Origin: Monocercomonoides exilis
Taxonomy: Eukaryota; Preaxostyla; Oxymonadida; Polymastigidae
Assembly (NCBI GenBank): GCA_001643675.2
Contig: LSRY02000023.1
Location: 659,001-723,000 of the forward strand
DNA length: 64,000 bases
Direction of reading: 5' to 3'
The notes below the pieces were generated by a model that had not been told where the DNA came from, did no database searches, and saw only the letters and a list, made by a program, of their open reading frames with translations. Positions 49,741 through 60,944 of the stretch are shown here, one piece after another (positions within the stretch are counted from its first letter, which is position 1; each line of letters opens with the position of its first letter). The position numbers and the translations under genes are program-made.

Positions 49741-50930
49741 TTTCCATTGCTTATTTTATAACTTGCGTACCTCACCATCAATCTTTGATTTCAATTTCAC
49801 TGAAAGATCGGGAATGTTTTTGAACATATCCATTCGAAACGATCTTCCAGTGAGAATTGTTTCATTTCTTCCATAATTTTACTAATGACTCCGTTTGAAT
49901 GCAAGGCAGCTTTAAAGTTGATTCCTGATTTTTCCATTTTGTCAAATAATACAATGCATTTGAAGCACGCTGATCAATCCTGTTCCTTTGTATTTCTGTA
50001 ATATCTTGAAATTCCTTCAATAAGTCCTGTGTTTTTGTCATTCCTCATTTGAAATTTAGAAAAATAGTTGTCACAAGTTTGAATCCACATTTTTGAAATC
50101 ACCAATTCATCGTCTTCTTTCTTCTTTTCTGCATTCTCACAATTCTCATAAATAATCTTTTCTTCACATTTTGTGCTTTGAGAGAACCTAAAATAATCAA
50201 AATTCTCAATCTCACTCAATAAATGATGTCTCTCGATTCTTTCAAGAAACAAAAGCACAACACTTTTATTCAATTTCTTTTCTTCAATAAATTTCAAATC
50301 AAAATCAAAATATTCTTTTCCATAATTTGAAAAACTCCCTTTATTGTTGGATTCTTCGAAAAAATCATTATCTTTTTAAATTCTTTGATTATTTCATCTT
50401 AATTGCTTATTTCAATTTTTGCGAATTCTTCTGTTGAGGGAATAACTTCTAAAACCTTTCTAAAATAACAAAATGCACATCTGATTTTAATCCTTTCATT
50501 GACAAGGTTTGTATTCAATAATATATTCTTGTTTTGTTTTTTCAGTTTGATAAAATTTATTTGGTAAATATTTTTGTTGATGAGCGTTTTTCAAATTTGA
50601 ACTATTCTTTTCATGATATTTTGTTTTGAAATTAACAAATTATTCATGTTTTCGTTTCTCAAATTTTCTTATTTTTTTAATTTCCTTTATTTTTTTAAAA
50701 AAACAAGCATTGTCACAAGATTGCTTCTTTAAATCTTCTTTTCGTTCTTCTTCAATGGTGTTTCCTGAAACTGATGTTAAAGGCTCTTCTTCATTGAAAA
50801 TTATTCACAGTTATTTAATTATCACACTTGTTTTTTTCCTTCTTGAGTTTTCGCAGCTGCAAGAACTGAGGTTAAAAAGCCAGCTTTCTGCGGTTCAATA
50901 CTTTTTTTCATCTAAAAAAATAAATAAATA
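49740..50930 (-). pseudogene. Unrecognised broken gene
   Basis: The minus strand is protein-like in several pieces: KKSIEPQKAGFLTSVLAAAK (50915-50855), an acidic-basic piece at 50800-50640, IRCAFCYFRKVLEVIPSTEE near 50470, a 107-codon frame 50297-49974 (DDELVISKMWIQTCDNYFSK) and, after a stop, ACFKCIVLFDKMEKSGINFK with ALHSNGVISKIMEEM. The last parts look like helical ARM/HEAT-type repeats. Stops and frame changes separate them; some gaps may be introns. No family was recognised. Confidence 0.45.
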
Positions 50931-50931
50931 A

Positions 50932-51261
50932 AATGTTACCAAATCAAATTATATTTTTTATTGATAAAACGATTACAAAAATAAAAAAACCACAAATTGA
51001 AAGAACATCTTTATGACTATTGGATAAAGCTGAAAGTGCTGGGGTTTTGTTTTTCTTTAACGAATAGTATAATTCACCAGGAAAAATGCCTCAGCCGTTT
51101 TGGTTCAATTCCTTCAGAGAAAAAGAAGAAAAGACACATCAAAAAATATTAACCTAAATGTATTTGGAACTTCTTTCAAGAAATTTTCCTTAATTCCATA
51201 ATTAATTTCATTATTCAGAAAAAAATATTCAGCAATAAAAAATACAAAAAATCAAATAACC
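50932..51261. other. AT-rich spacer
   Basis: Nothing was recognised. Confidence 0.5.
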
Positions 51262-51519
51262 TGTGGTTATTTTTGAAATCATAACTTTTTTCGGGGAGCT
51301 TATTTTTCAAATTATGTTTGAATTTGGAAAAAGATTTTGTATTTGAATGCTGAATTAAACACAAATGTGTAATAGACAAATGTTATTGCTCAAATAAAGA
51401 TGATGATGTCATTTGTTAGTGTTTTCATTTTTCAGTATTCTTTTTTTTTATGTTCAAGTTAAATTTTTGAACCGAAAATTTTTGAGAGAAAAAATATACT
51501 TTCAAAAAAAAATCACACA
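51262..51519 (+). mobile_element. MITE family C, copy 3 (258 bp)
   Basis: Ends TGTGGTTATTTTTGAAATC and inverted TTTCAAAAAAAAATCACACA, with inner blocks TTTTTTCGGGG and CCGAAAATTTTTGAGAG mirrored. Non-coding. It lies upstream of the broken Harbinger copy. Confidence 0.65.
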
Positions 51520-51698
51520 TTTATTTTTCCAATGAAAAATTGTTCATTTCGAATTATCTCTTTATATTTTTTTTCATATTTGAAAGACAAAAAGAATTGC
51601 AATCTTTTTTCCACCGCTTTTTCTCGTCAGTCATTTTTATTAAGTTCGGAACATATCTTCTTCCAACATTTTAAAAATTACACATTTTTTCCCTAATC

Positions 51699-52748
51699 TT
51701 GTCTCTTGCAACTTCAAATGTCATTATTTTTAGATTGAAAAATCATCTTCAACAATTGTTCGTTTCATCCAGACAAGAAAGAATAACAGAATATGAAAAT
51801 GTTGGTGTTGTTGTTGATTGCACTGTCATTCCATTTGATTACCCAGGAGGAAAATTGGAGAATGGAAAAATAATATTATCGTGGAAAACATCATGTGTAT
51901 AGCGAAAATCGGAGGTGGGTGTCAATCCCAGATTGTTAACAGTCAGCACTGTAAGTTCTGTGTACACAGGTCCAACTCATGACTTAACCATATTTAAGGA
52001 TCATTATCCAACTTTCCAATATAAACTTGGAGGAGCAAAAATTCTGGCAGATTCAGCATTCATCGGTGCAAAGCCCAACCTAGAAGCAATTATAGCAAAA
52101 CCTCTTGTTACTCCAGAGTTGGCATCTCTTAGAGTAGTGGTTGAAAGATTTTTTGGAATGTTGAAAAATTTGTTCACAATTTTTCGTCGTCCTTTTGTTT
52201 TTGATGAATCAAAAGTTTCTGATCATTTTTTTGTCGCCTGTTGCCTCACAAATTTTCATATACTACATAATCCACTCACAATGAGAGATTCAGAAGCAAA
52301 CACTCGAATTTCAAATGATATTTTGAGAGAAAATGCCGAAAGGAAAGAAGCAAAAAGAAGAGCGAATGAAAGATACATGACCAAATTGAAGAATTGACTC
52401 AATCCTGGAACTTCCATTGAATTCAGCATTTCTATTAATGTCAATGAAATAAGAGTCTCGCCTTTCGATAAATTTTTTTAATGAATAAAAATAATTATTT
52501 ATGAAAATTTTGAAAACAATTTTCATAAAATCATTTATGTTTATTATGATTATCATGTTTCAGATTTGTTTGATTTACAGAGGCAGCTTGAGAAAGAAAG
52601 AAGAATAAATGAAGTTCAGAAAATCGCAAACAAAGGAAACAAAAGAAGAGCAGAAATTTTGGACAAAAGAGGACAAAACCAGATAAGGAAAAACAAATAC
52701 CAGATTGTTTCCACTCTTAACATCTTCCGATGCAATGGGGCTCTGTAA
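51699..52748 (+). pseudogene. PIF/Harbinger transposase, broken copy
   Basis: Homologous to the intact transposase at 10.4-11.9 kb from its residue 145 onward: VGVVVDCTVIPFDYPGGKLE (first Asp), then a stop and frameshift at 51899-51915, then KILADSAFIGAKPN (second Asp) and VVVERFFGMLKNLF (Glu). A TGA at 52395 follows KLKN, where the intact copy continues. A second exon after an acceptor near 52564 (LQRQLEKERRINEVQ) keeps the charged C-terminal region. The N-terminal domain is missing. Confidence 0.88.
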
Positions 52749-52759
52749 ATCTTTATTCA

Positions 52760-52990
52760 GATGCTTTTATAAATATTTTATCTTCGCAATCGATATCTTC
52801 ATCTTCTCCATCATCATCATTATTATTATAATTATCATCATCATCGTCGTTGTCGTCGTTGTCGTCTCCACATTTTGAAACAATTCAATCTTCTGATTTT
52901 TCAACCTTGGCAGATTCGTCAATATCAGATTCTTTTCAATCAACATCAACATTATTAATTTCACATCAATTCGTTCACTGAATCCAACTT
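52760..52990 (-). pseudogene. Asp/Asn-rich fragment
   Basis: The minus strand reads an acidic stretch (ESDIDESAKVEKSED, then Asp/Asn runs and GEDEDIDCEDKIFIKASE to a stop) interrupted by two stops. It is driven by an ATC/GTC repeat. It may be the tail of a lost gene or a low-complexity artefact. Confidence 0.3.
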
Positions 52991-53191
52991 CTTCAAATCA
53001 ATAAACCTTCAAATTTCAGATCGGCTCACAAAATGAAAGAAACTTTTTTTAATTTTCATATTCATTTGTTAATCAATCAAAAGAAGAAAGCAATTAGCTG
53101 TGTATTTATTCCATTAACTCCATTGAATCAGAATAGACAGTCGATTCAATTCATAGATTTTTTCACTTTTTAAATTATAATTGAAATTATA

Positions 53192-53222
<31 letters not shown>

Positions 53223-53800
53223 TTTTTATTATTGTTACAAAGCATCTGCGTCACATGCTTTTTGACGTGAATATTTTTGGGTTGACGTGATGTGACCTGA
53301 TATATTTTTTATTCAATAATTAAAAAAAATTTGTCTTTCATCAAAAAAGAAAATGCTGGTAATAATTAAATTTTATTCTCAATTTTTTAATTATGTCTTT
53401 GGTATTAATTACAATTATTTTTGAATTTTTCAATCGGTTATTTTCTATTAATTGATGAAAAATGGGTTGTATCGCGACCAATTTTTTTATGGAATAAATA
53501 CCACTGCACTCACGTCACTGCATGTTACTGAAATGATTTAAGTTAATTGTCCATTTTTTCAAATATTTGTGTTTTTAACTTGTAAAAATGTTTTTAAATG
53601 GAATTTTCTTCTTGTCTTTCTTCTTGTATTTATTGTTTGTGAATTATTTTAGTTATTTCTATTTTCTTATTTTTTTCACTAAATAATTTATATCTTTGAA
53701 GCATGTTCTATTAATAGATGTGGAGCATACTAACGAAACACTTATATTTATTCAAACAATGGTTAAAGTTTAGAGGTTGAAGAAAACATTCGAATGAATG
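52991..53800. other. AT-rich region with a foldback (53248-53530)
   Basis: GCGTCACATGC...GACGTGA at 53248-53270 and TCACGTCACTGCATGTTACTG at 53510-53530 are imperfect inverted copies about 280 bp apart, suggesting another decayed MITE-like element. An ATT trinucleotide run lies at 53185-53235. No gene was recognised. Confidence 0.4.
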
Positions 53801-53825
53801 GGAGAGAAGGATCGCATGTGCGAGA

Positions 53826-54300
53826 ATGTGCGTTGTGCTGTGTTGTGTGAGGCTACTGCCACAGGTGGAGTCAGGGGAAAATATACTGGGGCAGAACCTA
53901 GAGAAGCATGAAGCTGAGTTAGAGCTGGCAAGGAGATTCGGGAAAGAGGGGTCCAAGGTGGGGGTGCTGCTTAGTGGGCTTGTGCAGGACAAGGAGGTGG
54001 TATCAACAAAGCGAAAGAGCAAAGCTGAGAGTGAAGGTGTTGAAGGCATAGATGGAGAAGAAAGTGATGAGGGAGCAAAGGAGATTCACAATGGTAATGA
54101 AAGGAAAGAGGGAGGAGGAAGAGAAGGTGAGGAAAAAAAACAAAGCAATGAAAATGAAAGAAGTGATGGAGGATGAGAAGATGGAGAGGAAAAAGAGAAA
54201 GAGAGGGGAAGAGAGGAGAAAGTGGAATTTGAAATTAGAAGAAAAATGTAAATGGGAACGAGGATGAAGGAGGAGAATATGTTGGAGAAGGATTCAGGAG
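53826..54300 (+). pseudogene. Coding-like fragment, Glu/Lys-rich
   Basis: A GC-richer plus-strand frame of 116 codons (QNLEKHEAELELARRFGKEG, KVGVLLSGLVQDKEVV) looks like real protein, becomes Glu/Lys/Gly-rich and stops at 54176. An overlapping +1 frame continues Glu/Lys-rich. No start context or domain was recognised. Probably a gene relic. Confidence 0.35.
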
Positions 54301-54419
54301 GAAGAAGAAGATCTTGCGCACATGTGATTAAGCACGTTTGGAACGGTGATTGTGGATGAAGGGCTAAAGCTAGTGTGGTTATTTCACTGAAACAATGAGT
54401 CGGGAAGAGGAGAAAACGA

Positions 54420-55100
54420 AAATGCAGATGGATGGTTGTGGGGAAATCTGTAGTAGAGGTGATATTTTTAACATAATCTTAAAAATTGAATTTTTATTCA
54501 TACTCATTTTTGATAGTTCTCTTGTGTCAATGTTTTTCTATGCAACTTATCAAATTATTTTTTTTTCAAAAATCAACTATTATTCATTTAAATGAATTTA
54601 TTCTGTTTTATTAAATTTTAAAAACAATTTTGTAATCCGAAGAATGAAATTTTTAAAAAAAAATACTAGTTGAACAAAAATAAACAATCAAGTTTTATCC
54701 TTGTTAAAAATGTGAAATAATAACTTTTTGAAACAAAAAATTATTCTTTAAAAACTTTAACAAACAAATGGAAGAAACTTGATGAATATTCGAGGTGTTT
54801 GCTGTGACTTTTCTTAAAGAGGAAAATAAAATAGAAATGAAGAAATATTTAATTGAGTTTTCTTGAAGTAAATTGATATTTTTTATTTATTTTGAGATAT
54901 TCATTAATTCTGGAAAGTCATTAATTTTGATTGTGTTTTTTAAAAAATTATAAATTCCACAAAAAAAAAAAAAAAAATGTTACTCAAGAAAAAAAAAAAA
55001 AAAAGAAAATCATGTATCGACTGAATGTGAGTTTTAAAAGACAGAAAAGTGTAACTTAAATGAGGCAACAACACCTTAATTGAATTTTTGTATGCTCCTG
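54420..55100. other. AT-rich intergenic region
   Basis: Two poly-A tracts near 54960-55005. No gene was recognised. Confidence 0.55.
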
Positions 55101-55109
55101 TGTCCTTAA

Positions 55110-55560
55110 GCAAAAAATTGCCTTTTGTGTCAAACTTTCAAATGTTTGTATCCCAGAATCTCCAAAATGTCGAAAGCTCTCCGCTCATCAGACATAATTG
55201 TTGTGCAATTTTTTGTGAACTTCTATGTTAATGATATGAGTGTTTCTCTTTTTTCTATTTGGTATCACGACAATTAAGTTTCCTCTAGCTTCCCGATTTT
55301 CTTTCCTCTCCAAGCCTCAAAAAATCCAAATTTGTTTCTTCTTTCTTCCAAGATGAAATTTTCTTTTCCTCCATATTGCTTCATCAATTTTAACAATTTT
55401 TCCTTCTCCTCCAATAGACATCTATTTCTCATTCTTCATATCAGAATATATTTTCCTGATGATATTTCCACAATAGCCAACTGTGTCTTCATCAATTAAC
55501 AGAAATATTGCAACAGTTTTGTTGGGTATTTTCAATCAATAATACAGGCAAACAAGCAGA
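55110..55560 (-). pseudogene. Merlin-type transposase fragment (copy 3)
   Basis: The minus strand reads IGGEGKIVKIDEAIWRKRKF and GRKKKQIWIF, then a TGA where Gly stands in the intact copy, then GLERKENREARGN and VVIPNRKKRNTHI. It aligns with residues 172-232 of the intact transposase at 46.7-47.8 kb. Frameshifts follow. Confidence 0.75.
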
Positions 55561-55779
55561 GTGATATCCAATCCAATTTTTTTTTTTTTCTTTTTTCTTT
55601 TTTTTTTTTTTTTTTTAACCGATGATAATATATTTATGTGTGTGTTTGTATTTTAAATTTGTGACTGCTGAGAATTGTGATATGGACTTCAGTATTTGGA
55701 TGAACAAATTCAATTAAGTTGTGGTTATTCAATAACAATCTGAATTATTGTTTAATTTTTCAGTTTCATCTTTTTATTT

Positions 55780-56220
55780 GTGGAGAAAAATCTATCGACA
55801 AAACTTTTTTTTTAAAAAGGGAGTGAGTTATTCATTATGGGTTCAGCCGGTTATTAAAGAGAAGTGAACAAATGGATGAAGTGTTTGAACAACAAAACAA
55901 TAATATTGCTCTGCAAATAATGGAGTGCTGATGTGTTGTTGCACTCGGCAATAGCCTTTGGTTTGTGTTGGCATGCGGTTGTGACATCTGGAAAACGGCA
56001 CTCGATTTCTGCATCGGCTATCTCACTCGGCCATCTGCATCGGTTCTTGGAATGTGATTACAGTATATGTTATTGGTATTACTCTGGTGCAGCTTCGTCC
56101 TTGGCTTGGTTTGTTGATTTCTTGAATTATATTTGTGCCATATTAGCTAAATTTTTCTCTTTATCATTTTGTTTCCTCTTCTATCTCTCGCGTTGTTCCT
56201 GGTTGTGTAATGTTATATAA
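55780..56220 (+). mobile_element. 5' fragment of a second DIRS-like element
   Basis: 55781-55850 on the plus strand resembles the start of the neighbouring element read from the opposite strand: GGAGAAAAATC, AAGGGAGTGAG and ATTATGGGTTCAGCC (encoding MGSAG, compare MGSAD). A stop follows almost at once. The sequence to 56220 is GC-richer but was not recognised. The two elements are head-away from each other, so this is a separate, older insertion. Confidence 0.5.
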
Positions 56221-56372
56221 ATGTCTTGGTATGGTGTAAACAGGAATGATTTGACCACATCTGTTCAGTGAGGTTATATTTCTTGAGAACAAAAAATTCA
56301 AAGCGATGTGAGAATTGACGCTCTGTGCTGGAAAAAGGTGTTGTTGATAGATTTTTCTCCGTGAATTAAAGT

Positions 56373-56433
56373 TCAAAGTACCTTTATTCTAGAGAAAAAC
56401 CGTTATCTACAACACCTCTTTATTAAGGGAGTG
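56373..56433 (+). repeat. Inverted terminal repeat of DIRS element
   Basis: Contains ATTCTAGAGAAAAACCGTT and CAACACCTCTTTATTAAGGG. It is the near-exact reverse complement of 60528-60588. Confidence 0.9.
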
Positions 56434-56460
56434 TTCATAGTTGGGCAAATCTTTCCATTT

Positions 56461-57694
56461 TCATATTTCAGTGCCTATATCAGTCCTTTCTGTCTCTGGT
56501 TCTCCTCTGGTAATTTCTGGTTCATTCCTCTTTACAGTATTATTGTCCTCTGGCTCTTCAACACTCGTTGGAAGTATTATCGCTTGATTAGGCTGTGTCG
56601 CTGGAAAAGTTTGCTGCGATGGAAGATTTGGGGAAGGCGCTTGTGTCGTAAAAGGTTCGGCTGTTGTATCCGCGTGATTAAGTGGTTGAAGCGGAGGAAG
56701 ACCAAACATTATGGAAGTTGTTTGCTGAGTGGCACAGAAGAGAATGCCCTCTATCTGTTTTGAAATGCGGCTCTTCTTAACAACTGTGTTTTCATCTTGT
56801 TGGGAGCTGTCTTCCTCTGAGGCAAGGAGCGCGCGGGCCATCCAGCTTACCAGGTTCGCTATGAAGTTTGATCTGCATAGCGTGTGAGCAGTTGTTGATA
56901 GGCGTGCGTGCTTGGCGATGCACACCTCTGGGATCCCACTTGACAATAGTTTGGATATCGATGTGTGCTTTAATGAAAATGGTCGTTATTCCTCGGGAAC
57001 ACTTGATTTTAACATCCCCATTCTAACAAGTGTCCTTATTTCCTTTGTGGTAAGCGGTGTATGGTGATTTGTGTTGAGGAGGAATGTATCTCTTTTTTCA
57101 TTAGATGCTTTTTCTCAATCTCAAAAGGCTCTTGTGGCTCTTGCAAGGCATATTCGCTGATGATTCTCCTCTTGGAATGGAACTGAGATATATTCCATGG
57201 ATCTGGAAGTCTTATGTCTTGTGGACAGATAAATCGCATCATTTTCGAATATTGAGTTAGCCATTGATATCTGCTCAAGCTCATGGAATCGACATGACGT
57301 GAACAGCATAACCAGCAAAATGTTCTTTACCGTCAGGTCAAAAAAAGAAAGATACTCGTTCAGCCCGTGGTTCTCGTAATTTGACAGCACGATGTCTGAG
57401 CTCCTCATTTTTGTGTGCGGCTTTCCATGGGTCTGGGAAAATGAGAACGATAAGAATATTGTTCTAATAAAACTCACCTAACTCAAGTCCTTGCCATATA
57501 CCGTCTTGGAAAAGAGTGAAATCGCTGACCTTGAAGCACATAGGCAGGAATATATTCCATCTTTGTCTCTCAAGAAGAAAAGGCAATAAGACGAATTCAT
57601 TGTCTATTAATCGAAATATTTCTGGAATTGCCTCAGTTTCAACTCTTCTCATTCTCTGAAAACGTGAGCAAAACCAATGGAGTATGGTGTTCAT
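56461..57694 (-). pseudogene. DIRS tyrosine recombinase, broken
   Basis: Integrates the circular DNA copy. Pieces are 57694-57464 (SAM-like N-terminal part, FRLIDNEFVLLPFLLERQR), 57477-57121 with the catalytic Arg motif SCRFHELEQI (Arg63 of that frame) and IYLSTRHKTSRSMEYISVPF, and 56946-56461 with IPEVCIAKHARLSTTAHTL, where the His/Arg and Tyr end of the domain should lie. Three frames are needed, so it is not functional. Confidence 0.7.
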
Positions 57695-57791
57695 GTGATC
57701 TTGGACATGCTCTCCTTCGTCACGAAAATGATCCTATCTGGGACTCCGCAGAGCCTGAGGCTTTCACACCACCGTTTTTCTCCAACTTCTC

Positions 57792-58781
57792 TTACCAATT
57801 GATTGATGCTACCATGTATCCCCCGGGAGGCAGCGCTGCACCTGTTCTCATCACACCTGCTCCCGGGATAAAAACCGTTTTCGAGTAACTCCAAACGTTA
57901 TATTGAAACGTCATCTCTTCCAGCAAGTTGCTCCATATCTTGTTCTTCCATCTCTGAATAAGAATGATTGCTCTCGTTATCTCTGCTTTTGTTTTCTTGA
58001 GACTCGGAAGAATCAAGGGAATCGGGGGATGAATGAGCGTTGTGTTCATTGTCAAATCTGCCGTGAGACCGTATTGAGTAAACTGACTTCCTGCACCATG
58101 CCTAGTCTCCATCCTCTTGTTTCTTTCGTTTGCAAACGCGTATATCTCAGATGTCGCTCCGAGGGCTCTCTCTGCTTCTTTCAGACATTGACTCCTTTTC
58201 AAATTATATCTTGTGGCCTCTAACCTGAACGACGTTTCTGTGGTTCCATTTTTCTCCCCTGGAATTTTGATTGCTGTCATCATCAATTTTTTCGACTGAC
58301 ATATCGCCTTGATCTTCCTCAATAAAGGCAGGAGGTTGGTTCCCGCACACCACATGTAGATGTTGAACACCACACTGAAGTTGTCGGAGCGGAGAAGGAT
58401 CTTGCTCACATGGTTGTGAGTGATTTGTGATGAAAAATTGTTGAGAGCCAATAAACCTGCAAGGAGCTCCTTGAAATTGGATGTTTGGAGCCTTGCGATG
58501 TTGCTGAACTGTTTGTAAAAATGAAATCTCTCTCCTCCAATTATCAAGGTTGCTTTGCAAGCCCGTTGGGAAACATCTGTCACGTAAATGGAATCGGGCT
58601 TCGAGAAGTCCATCAGCTCTCTGCTGTAATTCTCCTTGAGCCTTTGAATCCAGAAATCCAGCTGTCTTTTTATGGATCTGTTCAAGAACGCCGCTCCTTC
58701 ACAACTATCTTTCTTTTCCTCCTTGTTCAGAAAATGGTCCATTTTATTCATGAATAAAGAGGGGTCTTTGAACACGAACAA
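57792..58781 (-). pseudogene. DIRS RNase H domain (open frame)
   Basis: A 329-codon open frame. The RNase H triad is visible: Asp69 in IYVTDVSQRA, Glu105 in NFKELLAGLLAL, Asp133 in LLRSDNFSVVFNIY. It follows the RT on the same strand in another frame, and the C-terminal 100 residues lead toward the recombinase. The domain itself looks intact but is cut off from the RT by a frameshift. Confidence 0.8.
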
Positions 58782-58817
58782 TGCAGTGCTGAGCTGTTCT
58801 ATGAAAGAAGCGAAGTC

Positions 58818-59573
58818 TCATGTCTTTGCAAAAATGTTCTTCCTCACTATCTTCATCCATTTGAAACATTCCTGAATCAGTTTCATGCGTCTCTGTTGTT
58901 CCATTGAGACTGTCAATTTGCTCGTATTCTTCATCCATCTGAGATAGTTGAAGTTCTTCTTGGGGAACAACTCGCTCTTCTCCCTGTTGATGATTAAGCC
59001 CAACTGTTGAAACCACTCGACAATATCTTGTGTTGCAAACTTCAGCTTGACTTGATCTGGATCCAGCAATAGGACATCGTCCAAGAAGAAAATGCACCTC
59101 ACCTTCCATCTTTTTCGTGTGTACTTTGTTGTTATTCTCATTTCCTTCGTGTAAATTCGCAGTGTGTCTTTGAATCCGAAGGGCATGCCTTTGAACCCGT
59201 GGTATCTTTCTTCGAACTTGAAGGCTAGGAATGCGGTGAAGTATTTGAGAATTGGAATCAGGAAATAAGTCTGAGAAAGATCTTGCAAAATTGCGAAATC
59301 TCCCTTCTGAATCAGCCTCTCTATTGTTCAATTGTCTTCCATTTTGAAATGAATATCTTTCATCGTAGAATTGAGTGGACAGCAATTGAGGATTTTGTGA
59401 TGTTTCCCTGTTTTCTTTTTTATGAAAAATATGTTGTTCAAGCAACAGACATCTCCTTCTTGTAACTGTGCTAAAATATCTGTCCTGAGTCCTTCTTGAA
59501 TCCATTCTGAACAAGCCTCTTTCTCTTCTCTGCCACCCAGGAAGCCTCTGCCTTTCTTTTTTTCTTGTTTCAA
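58818..59573 (-). pseudogene. DIRS reverse transcriptase, one in-frame TGA
   Basis: Same frame throughout apart from a TGA near 59328. Motifs in order: FIKKKTGKHHKILNC (fingers), FKMED then TGA, GDFAILQDLSQTYFLIPI, GFKGMPFGFKDTLRIYTKEM and the catalytic FFLDDVLLLD (in place of the usual YxDD), then GLIINREKSEL. This is the palm of a retroelement RT. A longer frame in the other register over 58744-59769 is a shadow. Confidence 0.82.
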
Positions 59574-59632
59574 CTTTTCCCTTGCGGATCTCCCCTACCA
59601 AATCGGTCTTATCCCCTCTTCTATCCAATTGG

Positions 59633-60516
59633 TTACTCCAATCTTCTTCCATTCCTCGGTACAGGCTTGGGTGCGGCCCCCTCCTTTCTTCGAAAAAAAT
59701 TGCTTCTTGAGGAGGAACGAGTTGATCTTCCAGTTCCCGAGCTTGTTGATGTTGCCCTCCACGACCCAATTCTCCTTGTTTTTTGTGACAAGGATGAAGC
59801 AGCGCTCACTTGTTTCCGATCTGTTCTGGGCTGCAAAATCGTATTCATCCTCTCCAGCTGCTCTGTGGTCAATAACTTGTCATCCTTTTCTTCCTGAAGT
59901 GTTTTAGCAGCCTTGAAACCGAATTTGACTTTGACGCACAAGTGGCGTGCAGCTTTGAGAGCTGCGACTGTTAGCATCATTGCATCTCACTGGATTTTTT
60001 GTTCTTTTTCTGTTGAACCGAGTGTTGCCATCAACATCGCTTTCAAAGCAGGTGTCCATAAGGACACAGAGTTATACGTTCCTTCATCGAAAGCATCAGA
60101 AAACCAACTTTGAGATTTTGAATGTGAATGGGTTGTTGATGGAAGGAACGGGGGGATAGACAAGGATTCATTATCTCGCAAGGTCTAAAATAGATCTCCT
60201 TGATCAACATGAAAAGTGAATCCGAACTGTTCAAATTTTTCACGACGCGGGATTTGGCTGCTTCTAATTGTAGTTGCGTTGGTGAGTGAGATGGGATAGA
60301 TGAACTTGCTGATGTTGAGGTTGCTTTGGTTGTTGAGGAGATCGCTAACATTGCTGGGAATTGGGATCCTGGGGCATCTGTAGTTGGAATGGAGATGGGA
60401 GGCACCATTCCCATACCGCCTGTAGGTCCGCTTTGCTGGAATATCCCTCTCAGTCCCAACGCAAAACCTTCCAACAAAGTTGTCATTTTTCGAATTTTGT
60501 GATCGGCTGAGCCCAT
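59633..60516 (-). pseudogene. DIRS gag-like region
   Basis: Starts with ATG at 60516 close to the terminal repeat (MGSADHKIRKM). The first frame is Ser/Thr/Pro-rich and shifts near 60130 into one reading SWFSDAFDEGTYNSVSLWTP and, after a stop, AALKAARHLCVKVKFGFKAA. No zinc knuckle was seen. Assigned by position. Confidence 0.55.
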
Positions 60517-60527
60517 TATGCAGAGCT

Positions 60528-60588
60528 CACTCCCTTAATAAAGAGGTGTTGGAGAAAACGGTTTTTCTCTAGAATTAAGGAACTCTGC
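60528..60588 (-). repeat. Inverted terminal repeat of DIRS element, 5' side
   Basis: Partner of 56373-56433. The gag-like ATG lies just inside it. Confidence 0.9.
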
Positions 60589-60944
60589 ACTTCAATTGGA
60601 TTATTATTTTTTTTATTTGCACTTATATTATTATTAAAATTAAACCGACCAACAAATGATATTTATAAATAATTTTTTGGTATATATAGAGCCAACGAAA
60701 ACTATCAAACCTTTCAATAATTGATTTCTCTTGATTAAAAAAGTTGTATGTTGTGTTTTTTCTTTATGTAAAAATGATATTGAATAAAAAACAAACATCA
60801 TCATTATCAAAAATTACTCATTTTTCTTTAGTGAAGAAAATAAAATTAAAAATTGAACCATTATAGTTAAAAAATGTTCCAAAAAGTATGCAATCATAGA
60901 AAATAATTCTTAAAAACAAGACACAAAAAACGTTGAGCAGTAAT
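60589..60944. other. AT-rich spacer
   Basis: No gene was recognised. Confidence 0.55.

Larger units (their letters stand above)
56373..60588 (-). mobile_element. DIRS-like tyrosine-recombinase retrotransposon
   Basis: Minus-strand order gag-like region, reverse transcriptase, RNase H and tyrosine recombinase, with inverted terminal repeats of about 60 bp (56373-56433 and 60528-60588; shared core AACACCTCTTTATTAAGGG). Inverted rather than long direct terminal repeats, an RT-RH-YR order and no integrase or protease are the hallmarks of the DIRS group. Several frameshifts and stops show that this copy is dead. Confidence 0.85.

Noticed and set aside
58744-59769. 341-codon minus-strand frame over the DIRS polymerase
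   Set aside because: It is in the other register from the frame that shows RT motifs (FFLDDVLLLD, GFKGMPFGFKD). It is Arg/Glu/Gln-rich, as a shifted frame would be.
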